Positions 43,695 to 51,984 of a stretch of DNA of 64,000 bases are shown here, piece after piece. Where the stretch lies: positions 372,001 to 436,000 of the forward strand of contig NAKE01000001.1 in NCBI GenBank assembly GCA_008680965.1, given 5' to 3'. The position numbers and the translations under genes are program-made. The notes under the pieces were generated by a model. That model ran no database searches and had not been told where the DNA came from. It worked only from the letters and a program-made list of their open reading frames with translations. The DNA comes from Collinsella aerofaciens. GTDB taxonomy: Bacteria > Actinomycetota > Coriobacteriia > Coriobacteriales > Coriobacteriaceae. Position 1 is the stretch's first letter; each line of letters begins with the position of its first letter.

Positions 43695-43985
43695 ATGTTC
43701 CAGGCTGGAGATGTCGTCGAGACCGACTTCGAAGGATTTCTGAAGCTGCTGCGTTCCAAGACGCGCGCTTTCGTGTCGATCAACGATCACGAGTACTACA
43801 TCACGCACACCGATGGCTATTGGCGTGTTCAGGATTGCGAGGCCCTCAACGATAAGGGCCACTTTACTGACTGCTCCGAGCTGGTCAACACGGTCTGCGA
43901 GGTTGTCGAACTGCCGTGGATCTGTGGCAAGAGCCTGCACGACAGCTTCTCGGGCGCCACGGTCTACGAGGCCGTCGCTGCGTAA
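43695..43985 (+). CDS. Small hypothetical protein
   Basis: A 96-residue acidic, mixed alpha/beta protein with several cysteines (C48, C61, C69 and C78). AGGAGG is ideally placed and a strong terminator follows, so this is a real gene. No signal peptide or membrane helix is present. I recognise no family. A short AT-rich promoter region separates it from the divergent nitroreductase. Confidence 0.78.
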   Translation: MFQAGDVVETDFEGFLKLLRSKTRAFVSINDHEYYITHTDGYWRVQDCEALNDKGHFTDCSELVNTVCEVVELPWICGKSLHDSFSGATVYEAVAA

Positions 43986-44012
43986 CGGCCAACAATCGAT
44001 ATTCTCTCGCAT

Positions 44013-44047
44013 CCGCCGGCGCCGCCCCCGCGCCGGCGGTCTTTTTT
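44013..44047 (+). terminator. Terminator after the 96-residue protein gene
   Basis: CCGCCGGCGC pairs with GCGCCGGCGG across seven bases, followed by TCTTTTTT. Confidence 0.93.
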
Positions 44048-44089
44048 GTCGATATGTTGTTATGGGTCGCACGTCTTGCACGTCCACCC

Positions 44090-44118
44090 TTGACGATAGT
44101 CAAAACTCGGACTAACCT
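44090..44118 (+). promoter_or_regulatory. Promoter of the marR-exporter operon
   Basis: TTGACG and TAACCT are separated by 17 bases. The spacer contains the first copy of the repeated operator described in the next entry. Confidence 0.65.
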
Positions 44119-44146
44119 GAAACCCTAATTAGTCAAAACTCGGACA
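44097..44146. promoter_or_regulatory. Repeated operator TAGTCAAAACTCGGAC in the marR promoter
   Basis: The 16-bp sequence occurs at 44097-44112 and 44130-44145, 33 bp apart, or about three helical turns. The first copy extends to an inverted repeat TAGTC-N8-GACTA. One copy overlaps the promoter spacer and the other the transcribed leader, a layout expected for MarR autorepression. Confidence 0.7.
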
Positions 44147-44163
44147 ATCGAATGGTGGGATAG

Positions 44164-44664
44164 ATGAATAGTGCGGTTACGCTGGTCGATTTCGACCGGA
44201 TGCTCAATGGACTCGACCATATCTATTCGGAGTTCTCGCGCGCCTGCGGTCTTTCGGATTGCGCCTATTGGATGCTCGTCGACACCAGCACGACGGACGG
44301 CAGCATCGCCGTGAGTCGTCTGACAAGCGAATGGTTCTACAGCAAACAGACCATCAATTCGGCGATCAAGACGCTTAGGGCGCGAGGGCTCGCGACGTTG
44401 GAGTTTGCCGAGGGCAGTCGTAAGAACAAGGTTGTGCGACTGACCGAAGAAGGCGTGCAGTTTGCCAAGCGCTACGCGTTGCCGGCGCAAAAGGCCGAGC
44501 AACGGGCATTCGAGGCGCTCGAGCCGTGGGAACAGCGCGAGATCATGCGTTTGGTCGGTAAGTTTTCCCATGTTCTTAACGAAGAGTGCGAGACATTTAA
44601 ACGGCAAGTTGCCGCCGAGAACGAGGCTGACGATAAGGGCGAGGGGGAGACATGCGACTCTTAA
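44164..44664 (+). CDS. MarR-family transcriptional regulator
   Basis: A 166-residue winged-helix regulator. The DNA-binding core is about 45-110, with SKQTINSAIKTLRARGL as recognition helix and the wing at GSRKNKVVRLTEEG. The helical ends would form the dimer. Its stop lies inside the following exporter gene (13-base overlap), so regulator and exporter are co-translated. The two promoter repeats suggest it represses this operon until a ligand, perhaps an exporter substrate, is bound. Confidence 0.9.
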   Translation: MNSAVTLVDFDRMLNGLDHIYSEFSRACGLSDCAYWMLVDTSTTDGSIAVSRLTSEWFYSKQTINSAIKTLRARGLATLEFAEGSRKNKVVRLTEEGVQFAKRYALPAQKAEQRAFEALEPWEQREIMRLVGKFSHVLNEECETFKRQVAAENEADDKGEGETCDS

Positions 44665-46388
44665 TGAGGTTTATGAGGCCGTACCGCGGTCTGATCGCGA
44701 TGACGCTGCTGGTGCTGCTAATCGACAACGTCGGTACGCTGCTCGTGCCCACGATGTTGGCGAACATGGTCAACACGGGCATCACGACGGGCGACGTCGA
44801 TTACATCTTGCGCAACGGTCTGTACATGCTCATCGCGACCGGCATGGCCAGCGGCGGCGCGGTGCTGGGCTGCTATCTTTCGGCCCGCCTGGCCGCCAAC
44901 GTGGCCTGCGATATCCGCAATGCCGTGTACGACAAGTCGCTCGAGCTGTCCGCCAGCGACTTTGAGCGCTTTGGCACGGGTTCGATGATCACACGCTCGC
45001 TCAACGACATCAACGTGATTCAGCAAGCTGTCCTTCAGACGATTCAGCTGGTGTTGCCGGTGCCATTCTTGGCCGTGGCAGGCATCATTTTTGCTTGGTT
45101 CATCGATCCCGCCATGGGCACGCTGCTGGGCGTGGTGGTTGCGATCGTGCTGGTGGCGGCGGTCTTTACGGTGGCTAACGCCGCGCCGATTTTTATGCGC
45201 CTGCAGAGCTTTATCGACCGCATGAACGTGGTGCTGCGCGAGAACATCGTGGGCGTGCGCGTCATCCGCGCATTTAACAAGGAGCGCCACGAGGAGCAGC
45301 GCCTGGACGAGGTGTTTAGCGATTACGCGGCCAACGCCATCAAGGTCAACCACCTGTTTGTGGGCCTCGACAGCTCCAGCTTCTTTTTGATGAACATCGC
45401 CGAGGTGGCGGTGCTGTGGGTGGGCGGCAACCGCGTGGGCGTCCACGCCATGCAAATCGGCAGCATTTCGGCCGTGTTGGAATACGCGATCCTGATTCTT
45501 TTCTTTGTGATGATGGCGCAGATGGTGATTCTGACGCTTCCGCGCGCCGCGGCGTGCCTCAACCGTGCGCAGCAGGTGCTCGAAATCGAGCCGAGCATCG
45601 TGGACGGCAAGGCTACGCTGGGCAACGGGGCGCCTGAGTCCGCAGACGGAGCCGACGCGGTCGCCGTGTTCGATCATATGTCGTTTCGTTTTGACGACGC
45701 CGACGAGGACACGCTGTGCAATCTGAGCTTTACCTGTCGCCGCGGTCAGACGACCGCGATCGTCGGCTCGACGGGCTCGGGCAAATCGACGGTGGCCAAG
45801 CTCCTGCTGCGCTTCCACGATGCCACCAAGGGCGCCATTCGCCTAGACGGTGTCGACCTGCGCGAGCTTTCGCAAGGCGAGATACGCGGGCGCATTGCCT
45901 ATGTGCCGCAAAAGGCATGGCTGTTCTCGGGCACCGTGGCAAGCAATCTGCGCTTTGGCAATGAAGACGCAACTGAGGCCGACATGCTTCATGCGCTCCA
46001 GGTTGCCCAGAGCACCTTTGTGCTCGATCAGCCGCAGGGGCTCGATACGCCGGTATCCCAGGGCGGCACGAACTTTTCGGGCGGTCAGCGCCAGCGTTTG
46101 GCAATCGCCCGTGCGCTCATGAAGCATGCCGATCTGTATATCTTCGATGACAGTTTTTCGGCCCTGGACTTTAAGACCGATGCGGCACTGCGCCATGCGC
46201 TGCAGGACGAGACGCGCGATGCCGCGGTGCTCATCATCGCCCAGCGCATCTCGACGATCTTGCACGCCGACCAGATCGTCGTGCTCAAGGACGGCGAGGT
46301 TGTGGGCTTGGGCACGCATGGCGAGCTTATGGAAACCTGCGAGGTGTACCGCGCCATCGCGGAATCGCAGATGAAGGGAGGTGAGTAG
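44652..46388 (+). CDS. Heterodimeric ABC exporter subunit 1 (permease-ATPase)
   Basis: A 578-residue half-transporter with six membrane helices (1-310) fused to an ATPase. Walker A GSTGSGKST is near 372 and the signature FSGGQ near 475. Walker B ends I-F-D-D-S, so aspartate replaces the catalytic glutamate. In heterodimeric exporters such as TM287/288 this is the subunit forming the degenerate site. The partner gene starts immediately after, with the intact glutamate. Likely a drug, lipid or peptide exporter; substrate unknown. Confidence 0.92.
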   Translation: MRLLMRFMRPYRGLIAMTLLVLLIDNVGTLLVPTMLANMVNTGITTGDVDYILRNGLYMLIATGMASGGAVLGCYLSARLAANVACDIRNAVYDKSLELSASDFERFGTGSMITRSLNDINVIQQAVLQTIQLVLPVPFLAVAGIIFAWFIDPAMGTLLGVVVAIVLVAAVFTVANAAPIFMRLQSFIDRMNVVLRENIVGVRVIRAFNKERHEEQRLDEVFSDYAANAIKVNHLFVGLDSSSFFLMNIAEVAVLWVGGNRVGVHAMQIGSISAVLEYAILILFFVMMAQMVILTLPRAAACLNRAQQVLEIEPSIVDGKATLGNGAPESADGADAVAVFDHMSFRFDDADEDTLCNLSFTCRRGQTTAIVGSTGSGKSTVAKLLLRFHDATKGAIRLDGVDLRELSQGEIRGRIAYVPQKAWLFSGTVASNLRFGNEDATEADMLHALQVAQSTFVLDQPQGLDTPVSQGGTNFSGGQRQRLAIARALMKHADLYIFDDSFSALDFKTDAALRHALQDETRDAAVLIIAQRISTILHADQIVVLKDGEVVGLGTHGELMETCEVYRAIAESQMKGGE

Positions 46389-46389
46389 C

Positions 46390-48396
46390 ATGACCGAGGA
46401 GCTCAGGAAGCAGGCCAGCGTTGATGACGCCGTTGCCGCGGGACTGGTTGAGGAAACGGCTGCCGTAGCACCCGAGCTGGACGAGGCCGCCAAGGCTGCA
46501 GCCGAGCGCGAGGCTCGCCGCCAAGCGCTCTACGAGGAAAACGAACGCGCCGAGGACGAGCGCGCCCGCGCTGAGGCAGAGCGCATGCGCGATGTGGACG
46601 ACGAGGACGAGGACGAGAAACCCCGCGACACCTGGGCGACGGTGCGCCGCCTGTGGAGCGAGGCTGCCGGTGACCATTGGCGCTTCTATATCGTGTTCGC
46701 GAGCATCGTGTTCTATGCCATCTTTAACACCGCTGCGCCGGCATATAGCGCCCGCGTGATCGATGAGCTGTGGGGCCACATTCAGGTGGCGTTTGCCAAC
46801 GACACCACCTTCAACATCACCTGGGAGAACTGCGGCAGGACCATCTTCATCTACTTTATGATCTGGACGGCCGCTGCCTCGTTCTACGCGCTCCAGAGCT
46901 TTTTGATGTCGAGCGTGGCCGAACGCCTTAACCTGCACCTGCGTAACCGCATCGCTCAAAAGCTCAACCGTCTGCCGCTTGCCTTCTTTGATGCGCATCG
47001 TCCCGGCGAGGTCGTTAGCCGTGCGACCAACGACTTAGACAAGATGTCTGAGAGCATGCAGCGCGGCTTGCTGCAGCTTCTGGTGTCGATCGGTACCGTG
47101 GTGGGCGCCGTGAGCGTGATGTTCGTGTTTAGCGTGCCGCTCACGCTTGTCTTTTTGTTCTTTACGGCGCTTTCGCTGCTGGTGACGAAGGTCGTTTCGC
47201 GCCGCACGCACGATGTGACGGGCGAGCGCCAGGAGTGGGTGTCCAAGATTACGAGCGCGGTCGAGGAAGGCTACTCGGGCCGTCTGGTGATTCGTGCGTT
47301 CAACCGTGAGCGCCAGAGTTCTGCCGAGGTGCACGAGGCTTCGAAGGAGCTGGCGCGCGTGAGCACCAAGGCCGACTTCATGATTAACGCCGTCGGCCCC
47401 GCGGTGCGCTTTATCGGCCGCCTGGCGCAGATCGTGATTGCGCTGGTGGGCTGCAGCATGCTGGTTGCTGGCCACATGACCGTCGGCGTGTTCCAGGCGT
47501 TCTTCCAGTTTATCTACGAGGCATCCGAGCCCATGACGCAGCTGTCATTCACTTTCAACTCGCTGCAGAGCGCGCTGGCGAGTGCGGAGCGCGTGTTCGA
47601 CCTGCTCGATGAGCCCGAGATGGAAGCCGATCCGTTGCCGGCGGCCGCCGCCAAGCTGCCGGGCAAGGTGGAGGGCCGTATTGCCTTTGAACACGTGCGT
47701 TTTGGCTATGCGCCCGACAAGCCGCTCATGCGCGACGTGTCGTTTACCGCCGAGCCGGGCCAAAAGATCGCGGTGGTGGGAACCACGGGTGCGGGTAAGA
47801 CCACGCTCATCAATCTGCTCATGCGCTTCTACGAGATCGACGGTGGCCGCATTACCCTCGACGGTGTGGACACGAGCCGCATGGACCGCGGCGAGCTGCG
47901 CCAGCAGTTTGGCATGGTGTTGCAGGACGCCTGGCTGTTCGATGGCACCATTGCCGAGAACATCGCCTATGGCTGTCCCGAGGCGACGCGCGAGGAGATT
48001 GTCGCGGCCGCACGTGCCGCTCAGGTCGACTTCTTTGTGCGCACTATGCCGCAGGGTTACGACACGCGTGTGGCTAACGATGCCGAGAGCATCAGCCAGG
48101 GCCAACGTCAGCTGCTGACCATCGCGCGTGTGCTGCTCAACAACCCGGCGATCCTCATCCTGGACGAGGCGACGTCGAGTGTGGACACGCGCACCGAGCT
48201 CGCCATCGGCCGTGCTATGGACGCGCTCATGCGCGGGCGCACGAGCTTTGTGATCGCGCACCGTCTGTCGACGATCGTCGATGCCGACCTCATCCTGGTC
48301 ATGGACCACGGCAATATCATCGAGCAGGGTACGCACAAGGAGCTGCTGGCTGCCGAGGGCGCTTACGCCGACCTCTACCTAAGCCAGTTCGCATAA
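46390..48396 (+). CDS. Heterodimeric ABC exporter subunit 2 (permease-ATPase)
   Basis: A 668-residue half-transporter. Residues 1-85 form an extra acidic, charged and Ala-rich region not needed for the fold. Six helices and an ATPase follow, with Walker A GTTGAGKTT near 464 and Walker B ILDEATSSVD retaining the catalytic glutamate. Its signature reads ISQGQ instead of LSGGQ, the usual degeneration in this partner. GGAGG overlapping the previous stop fits the ATG at 46390; a GTG three codons earlier is possible. Confidence 0.92.
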   Translation: MTEELRKQASVDDAVAAGLVEETAAVAPELDEAAKAAAEREARRQALYEENERAEDERARAEAERMRDVDDEDEDEKPRDTWATVRRLWSEAAGDHWRFYIVFASIVFYAIFNTAAPAYSARVIDELWGHIQVAFANDTTFNITWENCGRTIFIYFMIWTAAASFYALQSFLMSSVAERLNLHLRNRIAQKLNRLPLAFFDAHRPGEVVSRATNDLDKMSESMQRGLLQLLVSIGTVVGAVSVMFVFSVPLTLVFLFFTALSLLVTKVVSRRTHDVTGERQEWVSKITSAVEEGYSGRLVIRAFNRERQSSAEVHEASKELARVSTKADFMINAVGPAVRFIGRLAQIVIALVGCSMLVAGHMTVGVFQAFFQFIYEASEPMTQLSFTFNSLQSALASAERVFDLLDEPEMEADPLPAAAAKLPGKVEGRIAFEHVRFGYAPDKPLMRDVSFTAEPGQKIAVVGTTGAGKTTLINLLMRFYEIDGGRITLDGVDTSRMDRGELRQQFGMVLQDAWLFDGTIAENIAYGCPEATREEIVAAARAAQVDFFVRTMPQGYDTRVANDAESISQGQRQLLTIARVLLNNPAILILDEATSSVDTRTELAIGRAMDALMRGRTSFVIAHRLSTIVDADLILVMDHGNIIEQGTHKELLAAEGAYADLYLSQFA

Positions 48397-48434
48397 GGTG
48401 ACAAAGGGGCAGTCCCGCATGCCACATCGAAAAG

Positions 48435-48472
48435 AAGGCGCGCCGGGGGCGGATTCCCCAGCGCGCCTTTTG
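48435..48472. terminator. Bidirectional terminator between exporter and cysE
   Basis: AAGGCGCGC pairs with GCGCGCCTT across a G/C-rich loop, with A-rich and T-rich flanks serving both converging units. Confidence 0.85.
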
Positions 48473-48507
48473 TGTTGGCGTTCATGCTGTGGCGGCTGCC
48501 CGCGGCC

Positions 48508-49212
48508 TTAGCGCTCGTCCACGAGCTTGGCGACGAGGGCTTTGAGCTCGGCCACCTCTTGCTCGAGTTCCTTGACGCGACGGGCGTTTTCGGTGATGCC
48601 CTGACGGTTGAGGGCGCTCTGCTCGGCGGCATCGTCGGGCATGTACTCGCGATGCTGCTTGGCGTCGAAGCTCTCCTCGAACACGCGGCAGCCGTTGCGC
48701 TTGATGATGCGCCCAGGCACACCCACGACGGTGCAGTTGTCGGGCACGTCCTTGACGACGACCGAGTTGCCGCCGATCTTGACGTTGTTGCCGATGCGAA
48801 TGTTGCCGAGCACCTTGGCGCCCGTGCCCACGGTGACGTTGTTGCCCAGGGTGGGGTGGCGCTTGCCGGTCTCGTTGCCGGTGCCGCCGAGCGTAACGCC
48901 CTGGTAGAGCACGCAGTTGTCGCCCACGACGGTGGTTTCGCCGATGACGACGCCCATGGCGTGGTCGATAAAGAAATGCTTGCCGATTTGTGCGGCGGGA
49001 TGAATCTCGACGCCGGTGATGTGGCGGGTGATTTGCGAGAGCACACGGGCGAGCGAGCGATGACCGTGCTCCCAGAGCCAGTGCTCGGGCACGTGGTTCC
49101 ACTTGGCGTGCAGGCCAGGATAGGAAAGGAAGATGACCAGACCGCTTTGTGCGGCGGGGTCCTGCGCCTGGACGGTCTTGATGTCCTCGCGAATGGTATT
49201 GATAAAGCTCAC
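48508..49212 (-). CDS. cysE: Serine O-acetyltransferase
   Basis: A 234-residue CysE converting serine and acetyl-CoA to O-acetylserine, the cysteine precursor. The N-terminal helical part leads into a left-handed beta-helix of hexapeptide repeats (about 100-195). The catalytic region reads IDHAMGVVIGETTVVGDN, with its histidine, and the acetyl-CoA loop is TLGGTGNETGKRHPT. The last 35 residues form a predicted coiled coil. The open frame runs 68 codons further upstream without similarity; GGGAGG precedes a GTG at 49212, where the protein begins VSFINTIRED. No cysK is nearby. Confidence 0.9.
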   Translation of the reverse strand: MSFINTIREDIKTVQAQDPAAQSGLVIFLSYPGLHAKWNHVPEHWLWEHGHRSLARVLSQITRHITGVEIHPAAQIGKHFFIDHAMGVVIGETTVVGDNCVLYQGVTLGGTGNETGKRHPTLGNNVTVGTGAKVLGNIRIGNNVKIGGNSVVVKDVPDNCTVVGVPGRIIKRNGCRVFEESFDAKQHREYMPDDAAEQSALNRQGITENARRVKELEQEVAELKALVAKLVDER

Positions 49213-49435
49213 CGGCCGCCCTCCCTTAGCGCCATGGCAATGCGATTCAATAAAGTATAGCGATTCGCTAGGGATTAGGAAGAACAATCTTGGCGGCTTT
49301 GCGCGACAGGTGTCAGTTATGCAAACTTGCTGGTAATGAAGTAAGACTTTTGAGGGGTTTGGCCCGTGCTCGCGCCGCAACCGTATACTGGTCAACTTGG
49401 ACGTATCCGCGCCCACAACTGAGAGGTTTTACTTC

Positions 49436-50083
49436 ATGGGTTTCATCAATTTCATTGCCGAGCTGCTTAAGGATCCGCGCGCTGCGATCGCCAGCTGGAT
49501 CGCCGCCGGCCCGCTTATGGCCTACGGCTGCGTGTTCCTGATCATCTTCATTGAGACAGGCGTGGTGTTCTTCCCGTTCCTTCCCGGCGACTCGCTGCTG
49601 TTTGCCTCGGGCTTCTTTGCCCACAACGGCGGCTTTAACATCGTGGCGCTTCTGGCCACCGCATGGGCCGCAGCCATCCTGGGCGATCAGTGCAACTTTA
49701 TGATCGGCCACTTCTTTGGCCGCAAGATCATCGCCTCGGGCAAGGTAAAGGCCATGACGCCCGAGCGCATCAAAAAGTCCGAGGATTTCCTGGATAAGTG
49801 GGGCCATCTGGCCATCTTCCTCGGCCGCTTCTTCCCGTTCATCCGCACCTTTGTGCCTTTTATCGCCGGCATGGGCGGCATGCATTGGCGCAACTTCGTT
49901 ATCTTTAACGTGCTGGGCGGCATTACCTGGTCGACGGTCTTTACGCTGCTGGGCTACTTCTTTGGCGGCATTCCCTTTGTGCAGGAGCACTTTGAGCTGC
50001 TGATTATCGGCATTGTCGCCGTGTCGATCATCCCGACCGTGGTCGGCTTGGTTAAGGCTAAGCTGGGCAAAAAGAACGCATAG
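49436..50083 (+). CDS. DedA-family membrane protein
   Basis: A 215-residue DedA/VTT-domain protein. Family members act as undecaprenyl-phosphate or phospholipid flippases and support envelope homeostasis. The conserved early ETGVVFFPFLPGDSLLF (about 39-55) and the later GRFFPFIRTFVPFIAGMGGM (about 131-150 in pieces) re-entrant segments are present, with membrane helices between and after. GAGAGG lies ten bases before the ATG. It is divergent from cysE and has its own terminator. Confidence 0.93.
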   Translation: MGFINFIAELLKDPRAAIASWIAAGPLMAYGCVFLIIFIETGVVFFPFLPGDSLLFASGFFAHNGGFNIVALLATAWAAAILGDQCNFMIGHFFGRKIIASGKVKAMTPERIKKSEDFLDKWGHLAIFLGRFFPFIRTFVPFIAGMGGMHWRNFVIFNVLGGITWSTVFTLLGYFFGGIPFVQEHFELLIIGIVAVSIIPTVVGLVKAKLGKKNA

Positions 50084-50111
50084 CTCGAGCCGGCGCACAA
50101 ATCGTGTCGTT

Positions 50112-50149
50112 GAGGCCCGTCACCGTTTACGGTGGCGGGCCTCTTTAGT
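50112..50149 (+). terminator. Terminator after the DedA gene
   Basis: GAGGCCCGTCACCGT pairs with ACGGTGGCGGGCCTC around tt, followed by TTTAGTTT. Confidence 0.92.
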
Positions 50150-50167
50150 TTCGGTCAAATGAAAATA

Positions 50168-50183
50168 CTTTAGTTAGTTAAAG
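50168..50183. promoter_or_regulatory. CTTTA-N6-TAAAG palindrome upstream of ilvE
   Basis: CTTTA-GTTAGT-TAAAG lies just upstream of the ilvE promoter. It shares CTTTA(G/C)TTA(G/A)(T/C)TAAAG with the palindrome before the amino-acid importer (22453-22468). Confidence 0.55.
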
Positions 50184-50190
50184 AAAAACG

Positions 50191-50219
50191 TTTTATCCGA
50201 CGCGCGTGCGGAGTACAAT
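50191..50219 (+). promoter_or_regulatory. Candidate ilvE promoter
   Basis: TTTTAT and TACAAT are separated by 17 bases. Transcription would begin near 50226, at or next to an ATG (50227). Confidence 0.5.
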
Positions 50220-50226
50220 CTCGTGC

Positions 50227-50376
50227 ATGCGAATCGACGTGCCATTGGCTTTGATGCCGTTCGCGTGTCCCGTCCGGCTCTACGCTCCGGGCGTGCGACG
50301 TTGCGACGCGGTCGGCCTCGGTCCTTGCGTGCGAGTTCGCGAGTATGCAACTGTGTATGTAAGGAGCGACATATGA
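50227..50376 (+). CDS. Possible leader peptide upstream of ilvE
   Basis: An uninterrupted 49-codon frame (MRIDVPLALMPFACPVRL...) starts where transcription from the candidate promoter would begin, so it could be translated leaderless. Its TGA stop overlaps the ilvE ATG as ATGA. Eight valines plus several Leu and Ile residues make it fairly rich in branched-chain residues. There is no ribosome binding site, and coding is unproven; it may be chance. Confidence 0.3.
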   Translation: MRIDVPLALMPFACPVRLYAPGVRRCDAVGLGPCVRVREYATVYVRSDI

Positions 50377-51425
50377 CTGTCGAGAAGAAGGATATCGATT
50401 GGGGTAGCCTCGGCTTTGGCTACATGAAGACCGATTACAGCTACGAGGCTCATTGGAAGGATGGCGAGTGGGACGAGGGCGGCCTGACCACCGACCACAC
50501 CCTGCATGTCTCCGAGTGCGGTGGCATCTTCCATTACTGCCAGGAGGTCTTTGAGGGCCTGAAGGCCTACACCGCCGAGGACGGCAGCATCGTCTGCTTC
50601 CGTCCCGACATGAACGCCGAGCGCATGTATAACTCTGCCCAGCGCCTCGAGATGCCCCCGTTCCCCAAGGATAAGTTTGTTGAGGCCGTCAAGCAGGTCG
50701 TTTCTGCCAACGCCGCTTGGGTTCCGCCCTTCGGTTCTGGTGCGACCCTGTACGTGCGTCCGTTTATGATCGGCTCCGGTGACGTGATCGGCGTGGCTCC
50801 CGCTCCTGAGTACACGTTCCGCATTCTCGTGACCCCGGTCGGTCCGTACTTTAAGGGCGGCCTCAAGCCCGTCAAGCTGCGCGTTTCCGAGTACGACCGC
50901 GCCGCACCGCACGGCACCGGCAATATCAAGGCCGGCCTGAACTACGCCATGTCCCTCAAGCCCACGATGGAGGCCCATCGCGAGGGTTATGCCGAGAACC
51001 TGTATCTCGACTCCGAGTCCCGCACCTATGTCGAGGAGACCGGTGGCGCGAACGTTCTGTTCGTGAAGGAGAACGGCACCCTCGTCGTTCCTCAGTCGCA
51101 CACCGACTCCATCCTGCCCTCCATCACCCGTCGCTCGCTCGTTCAGGTTGCCGAGGATTTGGGCATGACCGTCGACCAGCGTCCCGTCGAGTGGGCCGAG
51201 GTCAAGGCCGGCACCTTTGTGGAATGCGGCCTGTGCGGCACCGCTGCCGTCATCTCCCCGGTGGGCGAGATCGACAACAAGGTCTACGGTGCCGATGAGA
51301 CCGTGACCTTCCCGGCTGGCTGCACCGAGATCGGCCCCGTGATGAAGAAGCTTCGCGAGACCCTGACTGGTATTCAGTCCGGTGCTGTCGAGGATAAGCA
51401 CAACTGGGTTTACACCGTCGCATAA
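50373..51425 (+). CDS. ilvE: Branched-chain amino-acid aminotransferase
   Basis: A 350-residue fold-type IV PLP enzyme catalysing the last step of Leu, Ile and Val synthesis or the first step of their breakdown. FEGLKAYTAEDGSI (about 57-70) and RPFMIGSG are conserved. The Schiff-base lysine sits in GNIKAGLNYA near 190, and EETGGANVLFV follows near 221. AAGGAG fixes the ATG at 50373; the open frame upstream of it lacks homology. It stands alone, away from other ilv genes. The upstream palindrome and possible leader peptide suggest amino-acid control. Confidence 0.94.
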   Translation: MTVEKKDIDWGSLGFGYMKTDYSYEAHWKDGEWDEGGLTTDHTLHVSECGGIFHYCQEVFEGLKAYTAEDGSIVCFRPDMNAERMYNSAQRLEMPPFPKDKFVEAVKQVVSANAAWVPPFGSGATLYVRPFMIGSGDVIGVAPAPEYTFRILVTPVGPYFKGGLKPVKLRVSEYDRAAPHGTGNIKAGLNYAMSLKPTMEAHREGYAENLYLDSESRTYVEETGGANVLFVKENGTLVVPQSHTDSILPSITRRSLVQVAEDLGMTVDQRPVEWAEVKAGTFVECGLCGTAAVISPVGEIDNKVYGADETVTFPAGCTEIGPVMKKLRETLTGIQSGAVEDKHNWVYTVA

Positions 51426-51443
51426 GCTGCCTTGTATGTCCGG

Positions 51444-51564
51444 CCCGAGGGCAACCTACCTTTCCGGCGCGTCCTCGGACATGAAAGAACCTCCGCTGCG
51501 CACTTCGTGCGGCGGAGGTTCTTTCGTCCTGCGGAGTGCGCCGGAAAGGTAGGTTGCCCTCGGG
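51444..51564. repeat. 27-bp perfect inverted repeat with inner hairpin after ilvE
   Basis: Arms 51444-51470 and 51538-51564 are exact reverse complements (CCCGAGGGCAACCTACC... with ...GGTAGGTTGCCCTCGGG). Inside, AAAGAACCTCCGC (51484) pairs with GCGGAGGTTCTTT (51512-51524). The inner hairpin with its T-run could terminate ilvE; the outer arms are extra. Confidence 0.9.
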
Positions 51565-51679
51565 ACTGCGTTACCTCGGTACTGCCGTTACGGGCAATAT
51601 AGATCTGAATTAAAGATGGTACGCGGCCTTTTGGCCGCGCTTTTGTTTTGCTTCGAGCCATGTGGGGGGTGGTGGCGAC

Positions 51680-51880
51680 GTGCATTTTTGCGAGTATTCT
51701 GCAATCGAAGGCCCTTGCATACCGACCTCGGGCGAAAAATCGGGATTTATCGATGTTTTCTACGAATGATGGGCGGGGCTATGGGCTGATAGCGTTTGAT
51801 TTGCAGGAATATTCGCGGTCTTTGGCATTTATCGTGGCGCTCGAAGCTGTCGGGCATGCTGAATACTCACAAAAATGCAC
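51680..51880. repeat. Possible MITE-like element with 23-bp terminal inverted repeats
   Basis: GTGCATTTTTGCGAGTATTC at 51680 and its reverse complement with one change at 51861-51880 bound a 201-bp segment. The match continues to 21 of 23 bases. No transposase frame lies inside, and I see no clear target-site duplication. Confidence 0.65.
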
Positions 51881-51911
51881 GGCGCCTTGAGGGGGACCTT
51901 CGCGACAAAGG

Positions 51912-51954
51912 AAACCGCCCCGTCGAAGTATGCATTCGACGGGGCGGTTTATGC
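51912..51954 (-). terminator. Terminator of lemA
   Basis: AAACCGCCCCGTCGAA and TTCGACGGGGCGGTTT pair perfectly over 16 bp. It lies downstream of lemA on the minus strand. Confidence 0.88.
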
Positions 51955-51984
51955 AAAAACGGTTGTGGATGCGTCAACGGCTCA

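Larger units (their letters stand above)
51565..51984. other. Gene-free stretch between ilvE and lemA
   Basis: I find no convincing gene here. A short open frame (51648-51890) has no ribosome binding site and consists mostly of the repeat described next. The only other structure is the lemA terminator. Confidence 0.6.

Noticed and set aside
51648..51890. 80-codon frame between ilvE and lemA
   Set aside because: No ribosome binding site, and both ends are formed by the inverted repeat of the MITE-like element.
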